Below the pieces are notes generated by a model. That model did not search any database. It was given only the letters and a program-made list of their open reading frames with translations, and was not told the origin of the DNA. A program made the translations under genes and the position numbers. From positions 1-64,000 of the forward strand of contig CAJUPC010000005.1 in assembly GCA_910588555.1 (NCBI GenBank): a DNA stretch of 64,000 bases, read 5' to 3'. The stretch comes from Candidatus Gastranaerophilales bacterium (GTDB lineage: Bacteria > Cyanobacteriota > Vampirovibrionia > Gastranaerophilales > Gastranaerophilaceae). Shown here in pieces: positions 52,672 through 61,671 of this stretch; position 1 is the first letter of the stretch, and each line of letters begins with the position of its first letter.

Positions 52672-54408
52672 ATGAAAATGTCAAAAATGTTTGTACAAAC
52701 TTTAAGAGAATTTCCGTCCGATGCGGAAGTTATTTCTCATAAAATGCTCGGCAGAGCAGGGTTTATAAAAAAACTTGTTCCGGGGGTATATACATATCAG
52801 CCTTTAATGTGGAGAGTTTTGAAAAAAATTGAAAACATTGTTAGAGAAGAAATGGATAATGCAGGCGCTCAGGAACTTTTAATGCCGTTTGTTCAGCCTA
52901 AAGAACTCTGGGAAGAGTCAGGCAGATGGGAAGCTTACGGTAAAGAATTAATGAGATTAAAAGACCGTCATGACCGTGATATGTGTCTTGGGCCGACTCA
53001 CGAAGAAATTATTACATCTGTTGCGCGTGACGGATTAAAATCTTATAAACAATTACCCGTAAATTTATACCAAATTCAATCAAAATTCAGAGATGAAATC
53101 AGACCGCGTTACGGCTTGTTAAGAGGCCGCGAATTCATTATGAAAGACGCTTACAGTTTTGATATTGATGAAGCGGGTCTTGATAAAGAATATGAAAATA
53201 TGGCTAAAGCTTACAAACGTATCTTTGAACGCTGCGGGCTTGATACAAAAATGGTTCAATCTGACTCTGGTGCAATCGGAGGAAGCGTTTCTCACGAATT
53301 TATGGTAATTACTGACACTGACGCCGGAGAAAATGATGTGTTCTACTGCAACGACTGTGATTATTCGGCAAATTCAAACCATGCCGTATCAAATTTGCCT
53401 GACGCTGTAGTTGACGGTAAAGAGTATTTCAAAGAAGCAAAAATAGTTGACACTCCGAATACTCATTCAATTGAACAATTGAGCGAATTTTTGAATATTC
53501 CTTCAACTTTGATTTTGAAAACTCTTGTTTATATTGTTGATAAAAAGCCTGTTTTGGCTTTAATCAGAGCTGATAAAACTGTTGAAGAAACAAAATTGAT
53601 GAATGCAGTCGGCGGTATTGATATCAGAATTGCATCTTCTGCGGAAATTGCAGAACTTATGGCTGAAAAAGGTTTTGACGCTGTTCCTGGATTTATCGGA
53701 CCGAATGGTATGACAGGTATTAAAATTGTTGCTGATGAAACAGTAAGAGATATGAAAAACTTTGTTGTCGGTGTTAATCAAACTGATAAACACCTTGTCG
53801 GAGCTTATTTGTCTGACTTAGGTGTTGAACTTAATTACGCTGATATACGTCTTGTAGAATGCGGTGAATTGTGTCCACAGTGCGGAAAACAGCTGCAGGT
53901 TACAAAAGGTATTGAAGTCGGTAATATCTTTAAACTCGGCACAAAGTATTCTAAACCTATGAACGCTGTTTATACTGATATTAACGGAAAAACTCATCCT
54001 TATGTAATGGGTTGTTACGGTATCGGTATTTCAAGAACAGCAGCAGCTGCTGTTGAAGCTCACTATGATGAGCATGGTATTAAATGGCCTGTTGCAATTG
54101 CACCTTATCATGTTGTTATTGTTCCCGTCAATATTAATGACGAGCTTCAAATGAAGGTTGCAAATAAAATGTATGAAGAACTTAAAAACGCAGGAATTGA
54201 AGTTGTTCTTGATGACAGAGATGAACGCGCAGGTGTTAAATTTAAAGACGCTGATTTAATCGGGTTTCCGTATAGAGTTACTGTTGGAAAAACAATTAAT
54301 GAGGGCTTTGTTGAATTTAAAACGCGCGAAACTGGCGAACAAGAAAAATATACTCCTGAAGAGGCAACAGAAAAATTAATCAATAATATCAAATCGGTGC
54401 TTTTATAA
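52672..54408 (+). CDS. proS: Prolyl-tRNA synthetase
   Basis: Charges tRNA-Pro. 578 residues: class II catalytic core (about 1-230 and 395-470) with motif 1 region, the TEEIIT-type motif 2 in GPTHEEIITSV, the inserted YbaK-like editing domain (about 240-395) that removes mischarged alanine, motif 3 GCYGIGISRTAAA, and the C-terminal anticodon-binding domain (about 475-578, ending VPVN-to-EKLINNI). The insert makes this the bacterial full-length type. AGAGGA lies about 11 bases before the ATG. The terminator hairpin includes the stop codon. Confidence 0.97.
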   Translation: MKMSKMFVQTLREFPSDAEVISHKMLGRAGFIKKLVPGVYTYQPLMWRVLKKIENIVREEMDNAGAQELLMPFVQPKELWEESGRWEAYGKELMRLKDRHDRDMCLGPTHEEIITSVARDGLKSYKQLPVNLYQIQSKFRDEIRPRYGLLRGREFIMKDAYSFDIDEAGLDKEYENMAKAYKRIFERCGLDTKMVQSDSGAIGGSVSHEFMVITDTDAGENDVFYCNDCDYSANSNHAVSNLPDAVVDGKEYFKEAKIVDTPNTHSIEQLSEFLNIPSTLILKTLVYIVDKKPVLALIRADKTVEETKLMNAVGGIDIRIASSAEIAELMAEKGFDAVPGFIGPNGMTGIKIVADETVRDMKNFVVGVNQTDKHLVGAYLSDLGVELNYADIRLVECGELCPQCGKQLQVTKGIEVGNIFKLGTKYSKPMNAVYTDINGKTHPYVMGCYGIGISRTAAAAVEAHYDEHGIKWPVAIAPYHVVIVPVNINDELQMKVANKMYEELKNAGIEVVLDDRDERAGVKFKDADLIGFPYRVTVGKTINEGFVEFKTRETGEQEKYTPEEATEKLINNIKSVLL

Positions 54409-54421
54409 GCACCGATTTTTT
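54391..54421 (+). terminator. proS terminator
   Basis: AATCGGTGCT / AGCACCGATT stem with a short loop, followed by TTTTTTG. It overlaps the last codons and stop of proS. Confidence 0.9.
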
Positions 54422-54470
54422 GTAATATATAATAGCAAAATTTAATATTTACAGGATTTTTATATTTATT

Positions 54471-55192
54471 ATGAAACCAATAACTCTAAGTGAAATAAAA
54501 CCTTTAATGACTCCTGTTCAGCATTTTTCGGATTGCTATATGATTTCATCAATAGGAGCGCTTGCAAGAAGCGAAGAAGGAAGAAAAATTCTAAGTAAAA
54601 ATATTGCGCATCGTAAAGATGGATTTAGAATACGATTTCAAAATCTCTATGAACGCAGCAGGATTTTTTCGTAACTAAAGAGGAAATGGACGACCTAATT
54701 TCACTGGATAAATATTATAATGAAGTTGTTCAAAAATATGAACAAAATCCGATTATAAAAGCTGTAGAAGTTGCAATGGATAAACTTTTGTCAATACACC
54801 CGGAGAAAAAACCTCTTGTTAGCAGATTTATGCGTTGTCAGGAAAGATTTGAATATAATAAACCGTCTAATTTTATGGAAATGTTTACCGGAAAAACCCC
54901 ATTTATTTTGAATGAAGGCGGGTTAAGAATGTCTTTAAAAAAGAAAATACCTGAAACTATTGATTTATTTGAACGGCTAAAGCAGGAGAAAGATTATAGT
55001 TTTGTTGCAGGTACGGGAAATAGAGGCAAAAACGGACTGGTAAGTTATCATTGTTACACTGTTGTTGGGGTTGATGCTGATAATTTTATAAAACTATATG
55101 AGTCAAGAAAAAAAGAGTCTATTACTTTAAATTTTAGAGAAGCTCTAGACTCTTTGAAATTTTTTGTCGGTTATTTTAAAGGTATGTTGTAA
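54471..55192 (+). pseudogene. Calpain-like cysteine protease, frameshifted
   Basis: Two frames make up one gene. The first (54471-54674) has SDCYMISSIGALARS, the catalytic-cysteine block of calpain-like peptidases; the second (open to 55192, from about 54650) has FFVTKEEMDDL and, near the end, SYHCYTVVGVD, the histidine block. Adding one T to the T6 run at 54663-54668 joins them smoothly. The third calpain landmark, an N-P-W-type segment after the histidine, is replaced by YESRKKES, so a working triad is unlikely even in frame. It seems to be a degraded gene. There is no strong ribosome site. Confidence 0.7.
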
Positions 55193-55194
55193 CT

Positions 55195-56166
55195 CTATTT
55201 TTTGTCGAACATTTGTTTAATACCGTCAACTGAAGATAAAATTCCTGTTGCTTCATAAGGCATATAAACAACTTTGTTATTTTCACCGCTTGTGATTGCA
55301 GACATTGTTTCCAAATACTTCATAGCAATTAAGTATTTGTCAGGTTGACCTTTATCTGCTAATGCTCCGATAATTCTTGAAATTGCTTCTTTTTCCGCAT
55401 CAGCTTCAATAACACGAGCTTGTGCAATACCTTCCGCGCGTAAAATTTCGGCCTGTTTTGCACCCTCTGCCGAGCGGATTGCAGCCTCTTTTTCACCTTC
55501 TGCTTTTCTGATAGCAGCTTCTTTAAGGCCTTCAGCTTCGGTGATTGTTGCTTTCTTTTCTCTGTCTGCTTTCATCAATTTATCCATAGAAGCTTGAATA
55601 TCAGCAGGCGGGAAGATATCTTGAATTTCAACACGGTTGACTTTTACACCCCATTTGTTTGTGGCTTCATCAAGTGTTGTTCTCAATTCATCGTTAATTT
55701 TACCGCGAGATGTTAATGTTTCTTGCAAATCCATTTGACCTACAAGGTTTCTTAATGTTGTCTGAGTCAATTTTTCAATAGCGTCAGGCAGGTTTTCTAT
55801 TTCATAAACAGCACTTTTGGCGTCAACGATTTGGAAATATATTAAAGCGTTGATAGTAATTGATACGTTATCGCGTGTGATTACGTTCTGGCGCGGAAAA
55901 TCATACATCTGTTCACGCAAATCAATTCTGTCTACGGCTTTAAGATAATAATAATTTCTTCCATCAATTCCTTTTTGCGAAACTTTTTTCAAAATTCCTC
56001 GCGGTGCTTCAAGAATAGGGAAGATAAAGTTAGGACCTGCACGCAAAGTTTTCTCGTAACGTCCCATTCTTTCTATAATAACTTCCTGTTGCTGCTGTAC
56101 AATAATTATGCCTTTGAAAACATAAACAAGCAATGCTGCTAATAGTATTAATAAAAGTATACTCAT
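55195..56166 (-). CDS. SPFH/stomatin-like membrane protein
   Basis: 323 residues. A single N-terminal membrane segment (SILLLILLAALLVYVFKGIIIV) is followed by the SPFH domain (about 30-200, VIIERMGRYEKTLRAGPNFI), and then a long coiled-coil with repeated AEGxKEAAIR units (about 215-260), which drives oligomerisation. It should organise membrane microdomains and protease access. The ATG at 56166 is chosen because GGAAAGGA is 7 bases upstream; an open frame to 56241 has no ribosome site. It is next to nfeD, its usual partner. Confidence 0.9.
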   Translation of the reverse strand: MSILLLILLAALLVYVFKGIIIVQQQQEVIIERMGRYEKTLRAGPNFIFPILEAPRGILKKVSQKGIDGRNYYYLKAVDRIDLREQMYDFPRQNVITRDNVSITINALIYFQIVDAKSAVYEIENLPDAIEKLTQTTLRNLVGQMDLQETLTSRGKINDELRTTLDEATNKWGVKVNRVEIQDIFPPADIQASMDKLMKADREKKATITEAEGLKEAAIRKAEGEKEAAIRSAEGAKQAEILRAEGIAQARVIEADAEKEAISRIIGALADKGQPDKYLIAMKYLETMSAITSGENNKVVYMPYEATGILSSVDGIKQMFDKK

Positions 56167-56250
56167 TTTTTTATCCTTTCCGCCGATACTGGTTCGACTT
56201 ATTAAATATTGGTTAGTAGTTTTTACTCTTTCTGTCGACATTGGTCGAAC

Positions 56251-56676
56251 TTATATCTTTTCAACAGTTAATATCAAACTGTCATATTTTAAAATTCTAA
56301 CTTCTGTTCCGACTTCAATGGTTTCTTCGCATTCTGTTCGAGCTTCCCATCTTTCATCGTAAATTGTAATTGCCCCCGAATATTTTGTTACAGGTTCAAT
56401 TACTTTTACTATTTTTCCTATGTATTTGCCTTCCATTCCTGTTTGTTGTTCTTTTGTTTCTCTGTGTTTTAAAAGAACGGGGCGCAATAGAATTATTGAA
56501 AGTATAGATAATAAAACAAAAATTACTGTTAAGGTAACCCAATCTTCTACAAATAAAGCAATAACTGATGTCACAAATCCTGCAAAAGCAAGATTTAAGA
56601 AAAACATAGAAGGTACTATCATTTCAAATATAATAAAAATAAGACCGAGTATTGCATAAATTTCCCATAAAACCAT
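56251..56676 (-). CDS. NfeD-like membrane protein
   Basis: 141 residues. Three hydrophobic helices (about 5-22, 24-42 and 45-65) are followed by a soluble OB-fold domain (about 80-140) with GKIVKVIEPVTKYSGAIT-type strands and GTEVRILKYDSLILTVEKI-type end. NfeD proteins work with stomatins in membrane quality control. It is the short form without a protease domain. AGGAGAG is just upstream of the ATG. It is directly before the SPFH gene, so the pair is an operon. Confidence 0.9.
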   Translation of the reverse strand: MVLWEIYAILGLIFIIFEMIVPSMFFLNLAFAGFVTSVIALFVEDWVTLTVIFVLLSILSIILLRPVLLKHRETKEQQTGMEGKYIGKIVKVIEPVTKYSGAITIYDERWEARTECEETIEVGTEVRILKYDSLILTVEKI

Positions 56677-56722
56677 ATATTTCTCTCCTTTTGCCGTATT
56701 ATAACATAATTTTTATTTATTG

Positions 56723-56728
56723 TAAAAT
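56723..56728 (+). promoter_or_regulatory. rqcH -10 box, leaderless arrangement
   Basis: TAAAAT, then six bases (ATTTAT) and the ATG at 56735, with no ribosome site. Confidence 0.5.
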
Positions 56729-56734
56729 ATTTAT

Positions 56735-58132
56735 ATGATAAATTTTGACAGTTTAAGTTTGAAAAATTGGATAGAAGAAAATTTAGAGTTTTTATCGGGT
56801 GCTAGAATTCAAAAAATTCAACAGCCGACAAGACGCGATTTTGTATTTTCTGTCAGAAATAATGGAGAAACACGTAAACTATATATTAATATCAATCCCG
56901 AATTTCATCATATTTGTTTTATGAGTAAAGAAAACGAGGAAAAAAGATTGATAGAAATTCCGCAAAAACCTCCTATGTTTTGTATGCTTTTGCGTAAATA
57001 TCTTGAAAATTCAAGAATATCAAAGGTTTTACAACCTCCTTACGAAAGGATTATTGAATTTTATATTGAAACTTTTAATGAGTTGTCTGAAAAAATTTAT
57101 CTCTGTCTTGCAGTGGAATTTATGGGTAAACATTCCAACATGGTTTTATATAACTATGATACGAACATGATTTTAGGATGTGCGCATAATGTTGGAGCTG
57201 AAAAGAGCCGTGAGCGTGAAATGGCAGGAGGACTTCCTTACGTGTATCCGTCGGGACGTCCTACTCAATGGTATTCTACAGGGCATTCTTTCAACAATAA
57301 TTCTGAGATTGATAATTATTATGCAGAGTGCATTTATGATGACAAATTTAAAAAATTAAAAGACAGATTAAAGCAGATTCTTAATCGCAAACTAAAAAAA
57401 GACCGTTCGTCACTTAATAAAATGCTGTATAAACTTGAAAAAGAAGTCGAGTCTGATAAATATCGTCTTTATGGCGATTTGATAATGGCAAATCTTTATA
57501 ATAACAAGGATTATTCTAAATTCATCAGAGTTTTTGATTATGAAAATAACAAAGAAATTACAATTGATTTAGATGAAACAATTACGTTAAAAGAAAACGC
57601 AAATAAATTTTATAAGCTCTATAACAAAGCCAAAACTTCGCTGAATAAGTTGTCCGAGCTTTCAAATGATTTGAAAGAACAAATTAATTATTATGAACAA
57701 ATTCAATATTCACTTGATTTAGCAAAGTCTATAGAAGATTTGCTTGAAATAAAGCCGGAAATTGAGCCTGAAGAGGTTAAAAAAACAGTTAAAAAATCTG
57801 CACTTGAGCCTTTGGAATTTGAAATTGACGGCGCCAAAATCTATGTCGGACGTAACAACAAACAAAATGATTTTATTGTTTCAAAGCTTTCACGCGATGA
57901 GGATTTGTGGTTTCATACAAAAGACTGTGCGGGTTCACATGTTCTGCTGAGAACAGAAAACCCATCTGATGAATTGATTTTGAAATGTGCTGAACTTGCC
58001 AAAGAATATTCAAAAGGTTCAAATTCTTCTAAAGTCGGAGTTATTTATACTAAGCGAAAATATTTGAAAAAGCCGCCAAAAGCCAATTTGGGTTATGTAA
58101 TATACAAAAATGAACGGGAAATAATCCTGTAA
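56735..58132 (+). CDS. rqcH: RqcH, ribosome-associated quality-control protein (NFACT family)
   Basis: Binds stalled 50S subunits and adds alanine tails to unfinished proteins. 465 residues, shorter than the 570 of Bacillus. NFACT-N domain (about 1-150) with PPMFCMLLRKYLE and EFMGKHSNMVL, then a helix-hairpin-helix and coiled-coil region (about 205-340), and an NFACT-R domain (about 365-465) with DLWFHTKDCAGSHV. The Asp-Arg pair that matters in Bacillus RqcH appears as Glu-Arg (YERIIEF). The start is 6 nt after a -10 box. The stop overlaps the next start (TAATG). Confidence 0.93.
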   Translation: MINFDSLSLKNWIEENLEFLSGARIQKIQQPTRRDFVFSVRNNGETRKLYININPEFHHICFMSKENEEKRLIEIPQKPPMFCMLLRKYLENSRISKVLQPPYERIIEFYIETFNELSEKIYLCLAVEFMGKHSNMVLYNYDTNMILGCAHNVGAEKSREREMAGGLPYVYPSGRPTQWYSTGHSFNNNSEIDNYYAECIYDDKFKKLKDRLKQILNRKLKKDRSSLNKMLYKLEKEVESDKYRLYGDLIMANLYNNKDYSKFIRVFDYENNKEITIDLDETITLKENANKFYKLYNKAKTSLNKLSELSNDLKEQINYYEQIQYSLDLAKSIEDLLEIKPEIEPEEVKKTVKKSALEPLEFEIDGAKIYVGRNNKQNDFIVSKLSRDEDLWFHTKDCAGSHVLLRTENPSDELILKCAELAKEYSKGSNSSKVGVIYTKRKYLKKPPKANLGYVIYKNEREIIL

Positions 58133-59352
58133 TGTTGGACGAAAATTTAAACATATCTGATAATATTGATATGGCAAGGAAAAATATTATTGCACTTGTT
58201 GATTGTGATTCATTTTTTGTATCGTGTGAGCAGGCGGTTAATCCGGATTTGAAAGGCAAACCCGTCTGTGTTATGTCGGGACGCGGACAATGCGTTATTT
58301 CACGCTCGAAAGAAGCGAAAAAGCTCGGGATAAGAATGGGTATGCCGTATTTTCAAATTGAAGGTGTGATGAAAAAAGCAACTTTTATTAATGCACATCA
58401 TGATTTGTATGCGGAAATCTCTGAAAAAGTTATGGAAGTTTTGAAATCTTTTAGCCCGAAAGTTGAAGTTTATTCTATAGATGAGGCTTTTGTTGATTTG
58501 ACGGGATTGGAACGGCTTTACAAACGAAATTATCTTGAAATCGCAAAAATGATTAGAGAGGAAGTTTTAAAAAAAGTTGATGTTCCTGTTTCTATCGGTG
58601 TAAGTTCGTCTAAATCACTTGCGAAACTTGCTTCTGACAAGGCTAAAAAACTTGAAGAGGGTGTGTTTTTAATAGGCTCCAGAAAAATTACACCGCTTTT
58701 ACAAAAAACTTCTATTGATGAAATTTGGGGTATTGGTAAAAATTTATCTCAACTGTTGAGGAAAAACGGTATTCTAACTGCTTACGAACTTATTTGTCAG
58801 GATGATTTGTGGCTCGACAAGCAAATCGGTATAAGAGGTTTGGAAATGAAACATGAGCTTATGGGTGAAATGGTTTCGGCTGTATCCGATGAGATTAAAC
58901 TGCCAAAATCTATTCAAAAAACCTGTGCGCTTGCAAAATTTACTTCCGATAAAAATTATTTGAAAAATTCGCTTAATTATCATATTCACAGAGCCTGCGT
59001 AAAACTTAGAAAAATTAATGCAAAATGTAAAGGTGTGACTTTATTTTTGAGAACAAAGGATTTTAAGGTGCATTGCGAGAAAAAAGTTCTGAACACAGGT
59101 ACTGATTTTGAACTTGAAATTTCTGATATTATATTTAATCTTTTGGATAAGCTTTATAATCCGAGTATTTTGTACAGAAGTACAGGTGTAATTCTTGATA
59201 CGTTTGTGTTTAACGATAAAATGCAAATGTCACTATTTGGTGACTCTGATGCAGATGAAAAAAAAGAAAAATTGTCCAAGTGTTTTGATAAACTTGAGGA
59301 AAAATTTGGTAAAAATATAATTCAAACTGGCTTTATTAAAGAGGATGTATGA
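58132..59352 (+). CDS. Y-family DNA polymerase (DinB/UmuC type)
   Basis: Translesion polymerase that copies past DNA damage. 406 residues. The catalytic region is ALVDCDSFFVSCEQAV (acidic residue in DCDSF) and EVYSIDEAFVDLTG (second catalytic acidic pair), with FINAHHDLYAEIS between; helix-hairpin-helix WGIGKNLSQLLRKNGI follows, then a little-finger domain (about 245-360). MQMSLFG near 365 is a clamp-binding motif. The N-terminus (MLDENLNISDNIDMARKN) has an internal ATG as an alternative start. Coupled to rqcH by TAATG. The UmuC-like style (CEQAVNPDLKGKPVCVMS) makes UmuC or DinB equally possible. Confidence 0.9.
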   Translation: MLDENLNISDNIDMARKNIIALVDCDSFFVSCEQAVNPDLKGKPVCVMSGRGQCVISRSKEAKKLGIRMGMPYFQIEGVMKKATFINAHHDLYAEISEKVMEVLKSFSPKVEVYSIDEAFVDLTGLERLYKRNYLEIAKMIREEVLKKVDVPVSIGVSSSKSLAKLASDKAKKLEEGVFLIGSRKITPLLQKTSIDEIWGIGKNLSQLLRKNGILTAYELICQDDLWLDKQIGIRGLEMKHELMGEMVSAVSDEIKLPKSIQKTCALAKFTSDKNYLKNSLNYHIHRACVKLRKINAKCKGVTLFLRTKDFKVHCEKKVLNTGTDFELEISDIIFNLLDKLYNPSILYRSTGVILDTFVFNDKMQMSLFGDSDADEKKEKLSKCFDKLEEKFGKNIIQTGFIKEDV

Positions 59353-59363
59353 TTTTTATTATT

Positions 59364-59393
59364 TAAAAAGCTCCCATTAAGGGAGCTTTTTTG
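59364..59393 (+). terminator. Terminator after the Y-family polymerase gene
   Basis: AAAAGCTCCC / GGGAGCTTTT stem with an ATTAA loop and T-run; A/T symmetry allows bidirectional use for the converging SLH gene. Confidence 0.88.
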
Positions 59394-59397
59394 TTGA

Positions 59398-60540
59398 TTA
59401 TTCGAAAATCCAACCGTTTGTAAGGTCAATTTTTAGAGGTTTTAATAACTTCATATAAATTACGCCCTCAGGTGTAACATCAAGTTTTTCACCTTTTAAA
59501 GTTGCTCTTACAAACTTCATAAACCAGTTTCTGTCTTTTTTAATTTCGCAGACGCCGTTTAATGCAACTGTTTGGTCATTTGCAGTTGTTAAAAGTGAAT
59601 TGTCAAGCACAAGAACACCGTTTCTCACAAACCATTTTCCGCTTCTTACATCAAGGTATTGTCCTTTTAAGTTTGCACCTTTTTTTACAAGAATAAATTT
59701 TTCTTTTGTAACATAGTTTTCGGGAGCAGAGGCAATATAAATTTCTCCAGGTTGTGATGATTGAGAACTTGCATAATTGCTTAATTTAATCGGTAAAAGA
59801 GTTCCGGCAGGAATTGTTCCGATACTTCCCTGCACTGTTGCGTTTTCAATAACAAAACCTTCGCCGACTTTTTTACGCATTGCTTCTGCAAGTTTTGCGT
59901 TCGGGTTTAATTTAGCCTGTTCTTTCATTTCATAAAGAATTGCGGCAACTTCCGCTCTTGTTGCAGCTCTATTCGCTTGAATTTTTGCTTTGTGTTCTGA
60001 AGGTATTGTCACCAGCATATCAAGAATTTCAGCCTTGCCCGCAGGAATTACGAATGACTCGGGAATTTCGTCCAAATCTGCATATTTTTTGGAAAGTACT
60101 TCTTTAGCTTTTAGTAAGCTTATTTCTTCTGTTGTTAAAGCATTAACTGCTACAGTAATTGACTCGGCTCTTGTTACAGTGTCATCGGGTCTGAATGTTC
60201 CGCCTTCAACAGGACAAGAAATTAAATCAAAATATAATGCTTTTTGAATTGACTCATAAGCCCAGTATGAAGGTTCAATATCCGTAAAGTTTACGGGCTG
60301 GGCAACATTTGTATGTTCCTGCCCCAGTGCTTTGATAGCCATTGAAGCAAATTCTGCACGTGTAACATTATCATCAGGTTTAAATGTTCCGTCAGGATAA
60401 CCTACAATTACGCCTTGTTCCGTTAAAATTTCAATCTGTTTTGCTGCCCAGTGTGTTGAAGCTACATCAGGGTATGCAAGTGCGGGAATTGTAATTAACA
60501 AAGCCGCAAACAGTGAAAGAGTTTTAAATAAATTCTTCAT
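59398..60540 (-). CDS. SLH-domain envelope protein
   Basis: 380 residues. Signal peptide (KTLSLFAALLITIPALA), then SLH domain 1 (about 23-80, DVASTHWAAKQIEILTEQG) and SLH domain 2 (about 88-150, YWAYESIQKAL), each with the PDGTF/RPDDTVTRAE end; a degenerate third copy may follow. Then a beta-rich C-terminal domain with IPAGTLLPIKLSNY. SLH domains anchor proteins to peptidoglycan-linked polymer, as in cyanobacteria. The start at 60540 has AGGAGGAA just upstream; an open frame to 60570 lacks it. It is divergent from hydE. Confidence 0.9.
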   Translation of the reverse strand: MKNLFKTLSLFAALLITIPALAYPDVASTHWAAKQIEILTEQGVIVGYPDGTFKPDDNVTRAEFASMAIKALGQEHTNVAQPVNFTDIEPSYWAYESIQKALYFDLISCPVEGGTFRPDDTVTRAESITVAVNALTTEEISLLKAKEVLSKKYADLDEIPESFVIPAGKAEILDMLVTIPSEHKAKIQANRAATRAEVAAILYEMKEQAKLNPNAKLAEAMRKKVGEGFVIENATVQGSIGTIPAGTLLPIKLSNYASSQSSQPGEIYIASAPENYVTKEKFILVKKGANLKGQYLDVRSGKWFVRNGVLVLDNSLLTTANDQTVALNGVCEIKKDRNWFMKFVRATLKGEKLDVTPEGVIYMKLLKPLKIDLTNGWIFE

Positions 60541-60613
60541 ACTTTTCCTCCTATTTGTAATATTATACATTATTAATATTTTTTACGGCAACATTTAAAG
60601 TTATGTAAATATA

Positions 60614-60622
60614 TGATATAAT
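60614..60622 (+). promoter_or_regulatory. hydE promoter, extended -10 and leaderless arrangement
   Basis: TGaTATAAT, followed by six bases (TTATAC) and the ATG at 60629. No ribosome site is present. Confidence 0.65.
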
Positions 60623-60628
60623 TTATAC

Positions 60629-61615
60629 ATGGATTTTTCAAAAGACGAAATAATTGAAATCTTACAAGATGACGGTCAAAATGATTGGCTCTTTTCTCTT
60701 GCCGATAAAACAAGAAAAGAATTTGTCGGAGATGAGGTTCATTTAAGAGGACTTATAGAGTTTTCGAATATCTGTAAATGCAACTGCAAATATTGCGGTT
60801 TGCGTTCAGAAAACAAATTTGTTCAAAGATATAGAATTGAACCCGAAGATATTATATCTTACGCACAAAATGCAGTTGATATGGGGTACAAAACGATTGT
60901 TCTTCAATCGGGTGAAGATAAATTTTTTTCAAGAGAAATATTATGTGATGTAATAAAAGAGATAAAAAAACTTGATACTGCATTAACTTTAAGTATAGGT
61001 GAACGCTCTTTTGATGATTACAAAGCTTTTAAAGACTGTGGTGCAGACAGGTATTTAATAAGAATTGAAACAACTGACAGGTATTTATATAAAAAACTTC
61101 ATCCGAATATGGATTTTGATAACAGATTAAGATGTTTGAGAGATTTACGTGCTCTCGGGTATGAAGTCGGTACCGGTTGTCTTGTCGGGCTCCCCGAGCA
61201 AACTATAGAATCTCTTGCTGACGATATTTTGTTTTTTAAAGAAATTAATGCTGATATGATAGGAATAGGTCCGTTTCTACCACATCCTCAAACGCCTTTG
61301 AAAGCTGCTGTGCATGGAAGTTTTACTCTTGCATTGAAAGTTATGGCTCTTACAAGAATTTTATTGAAAAATATAAATATTCCTGCAACTACGGCTATGG
61401 AAACTCTGAATTCGAACGGAAGACTTATTGCGCTTCAATGCGGTGCAAATGTCGTTATGCCGAATGTGAATTCTTCGGAATACAGAAAAAAATATGAGAT
61501 TTATCCGAATAAGTCTTCTATAACAGGTTCAAAAGAAGTAAATGATTTTGAAACTAAACTTAAATCAATAGGCAGAACAATTTCAAAAGATTACGGTTTC
61601 AGAAACAACTCTTAA
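60629..61615 (+). CDS. hydE: [FeFe] hydrogenase H-cluster maturase HydE (radical SAM)
   Basis: Takes part in building the two-iron subcluster of [FeFe] hydrogenase, by a radical reaction on a cysteine-iron precursor. 328 residues: cluster cysteines C49, C53 and C56 in CKCNCKYCG, the radical SAM barrel with LQSGED, LSIGERS and RIETTDRYLYKKLHP, and TGCLVGLPEQT and ATTAMETLNSNGR near the end, as in HydE. HydF and HydG are not adjacent. It implies that the organism makes or uses hydrogen, fitting a fermenter. Confidence 0.9.
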   Translation: MDFSKDEIIEILQDDGQNDWLFSLADKTRKEFVGDEVHLRGLIEFSNICKCNCKYCGLRSENKFVQRYRIEPEDIISYAQNAVDMGYKTIVLQSGEDKFFSREILCDVIKEIKKLDTALTLSIGERSFDDYKAFKDCGADRYLIRIETTDRYLYKKLHPNMDFDNRLRCLRDLRALGYEVGTGCLVGLPEQTIESLADDILFFKEINADMIGIGPFLPHPQTPLKAAVHGSFTLALKVMALTRILLKNINIPATTAMETLNSNGRLIALQCGANVVMPNVNSSEYRKKYEIYPNKSSITGSKEVNDFETKLKSIGRTISKDYGFRNNS

Positions 61616-61622
61616 CAAAATT

Positions 61623-61649
61623 CCATTATTATATAATGGATGTTATAAT
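61623..61649 (+). promoter_or_regulatory. Palindrome and promoter upstream of thyX
   Basis: CCATTAT / ATAATGG (61623-61629 and 61633-61639) is a 17-base palindrome that lies directly upstream of TGtTATAAT (61641-61649), the likely extended -10 of thyX. Its location over the -35 region would suit an operator, or it may be the end of hydE transcription. Confidence 0.5.
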
Positions 61650-61671
61650 AATTTTATAAAAAGGGGATAGT

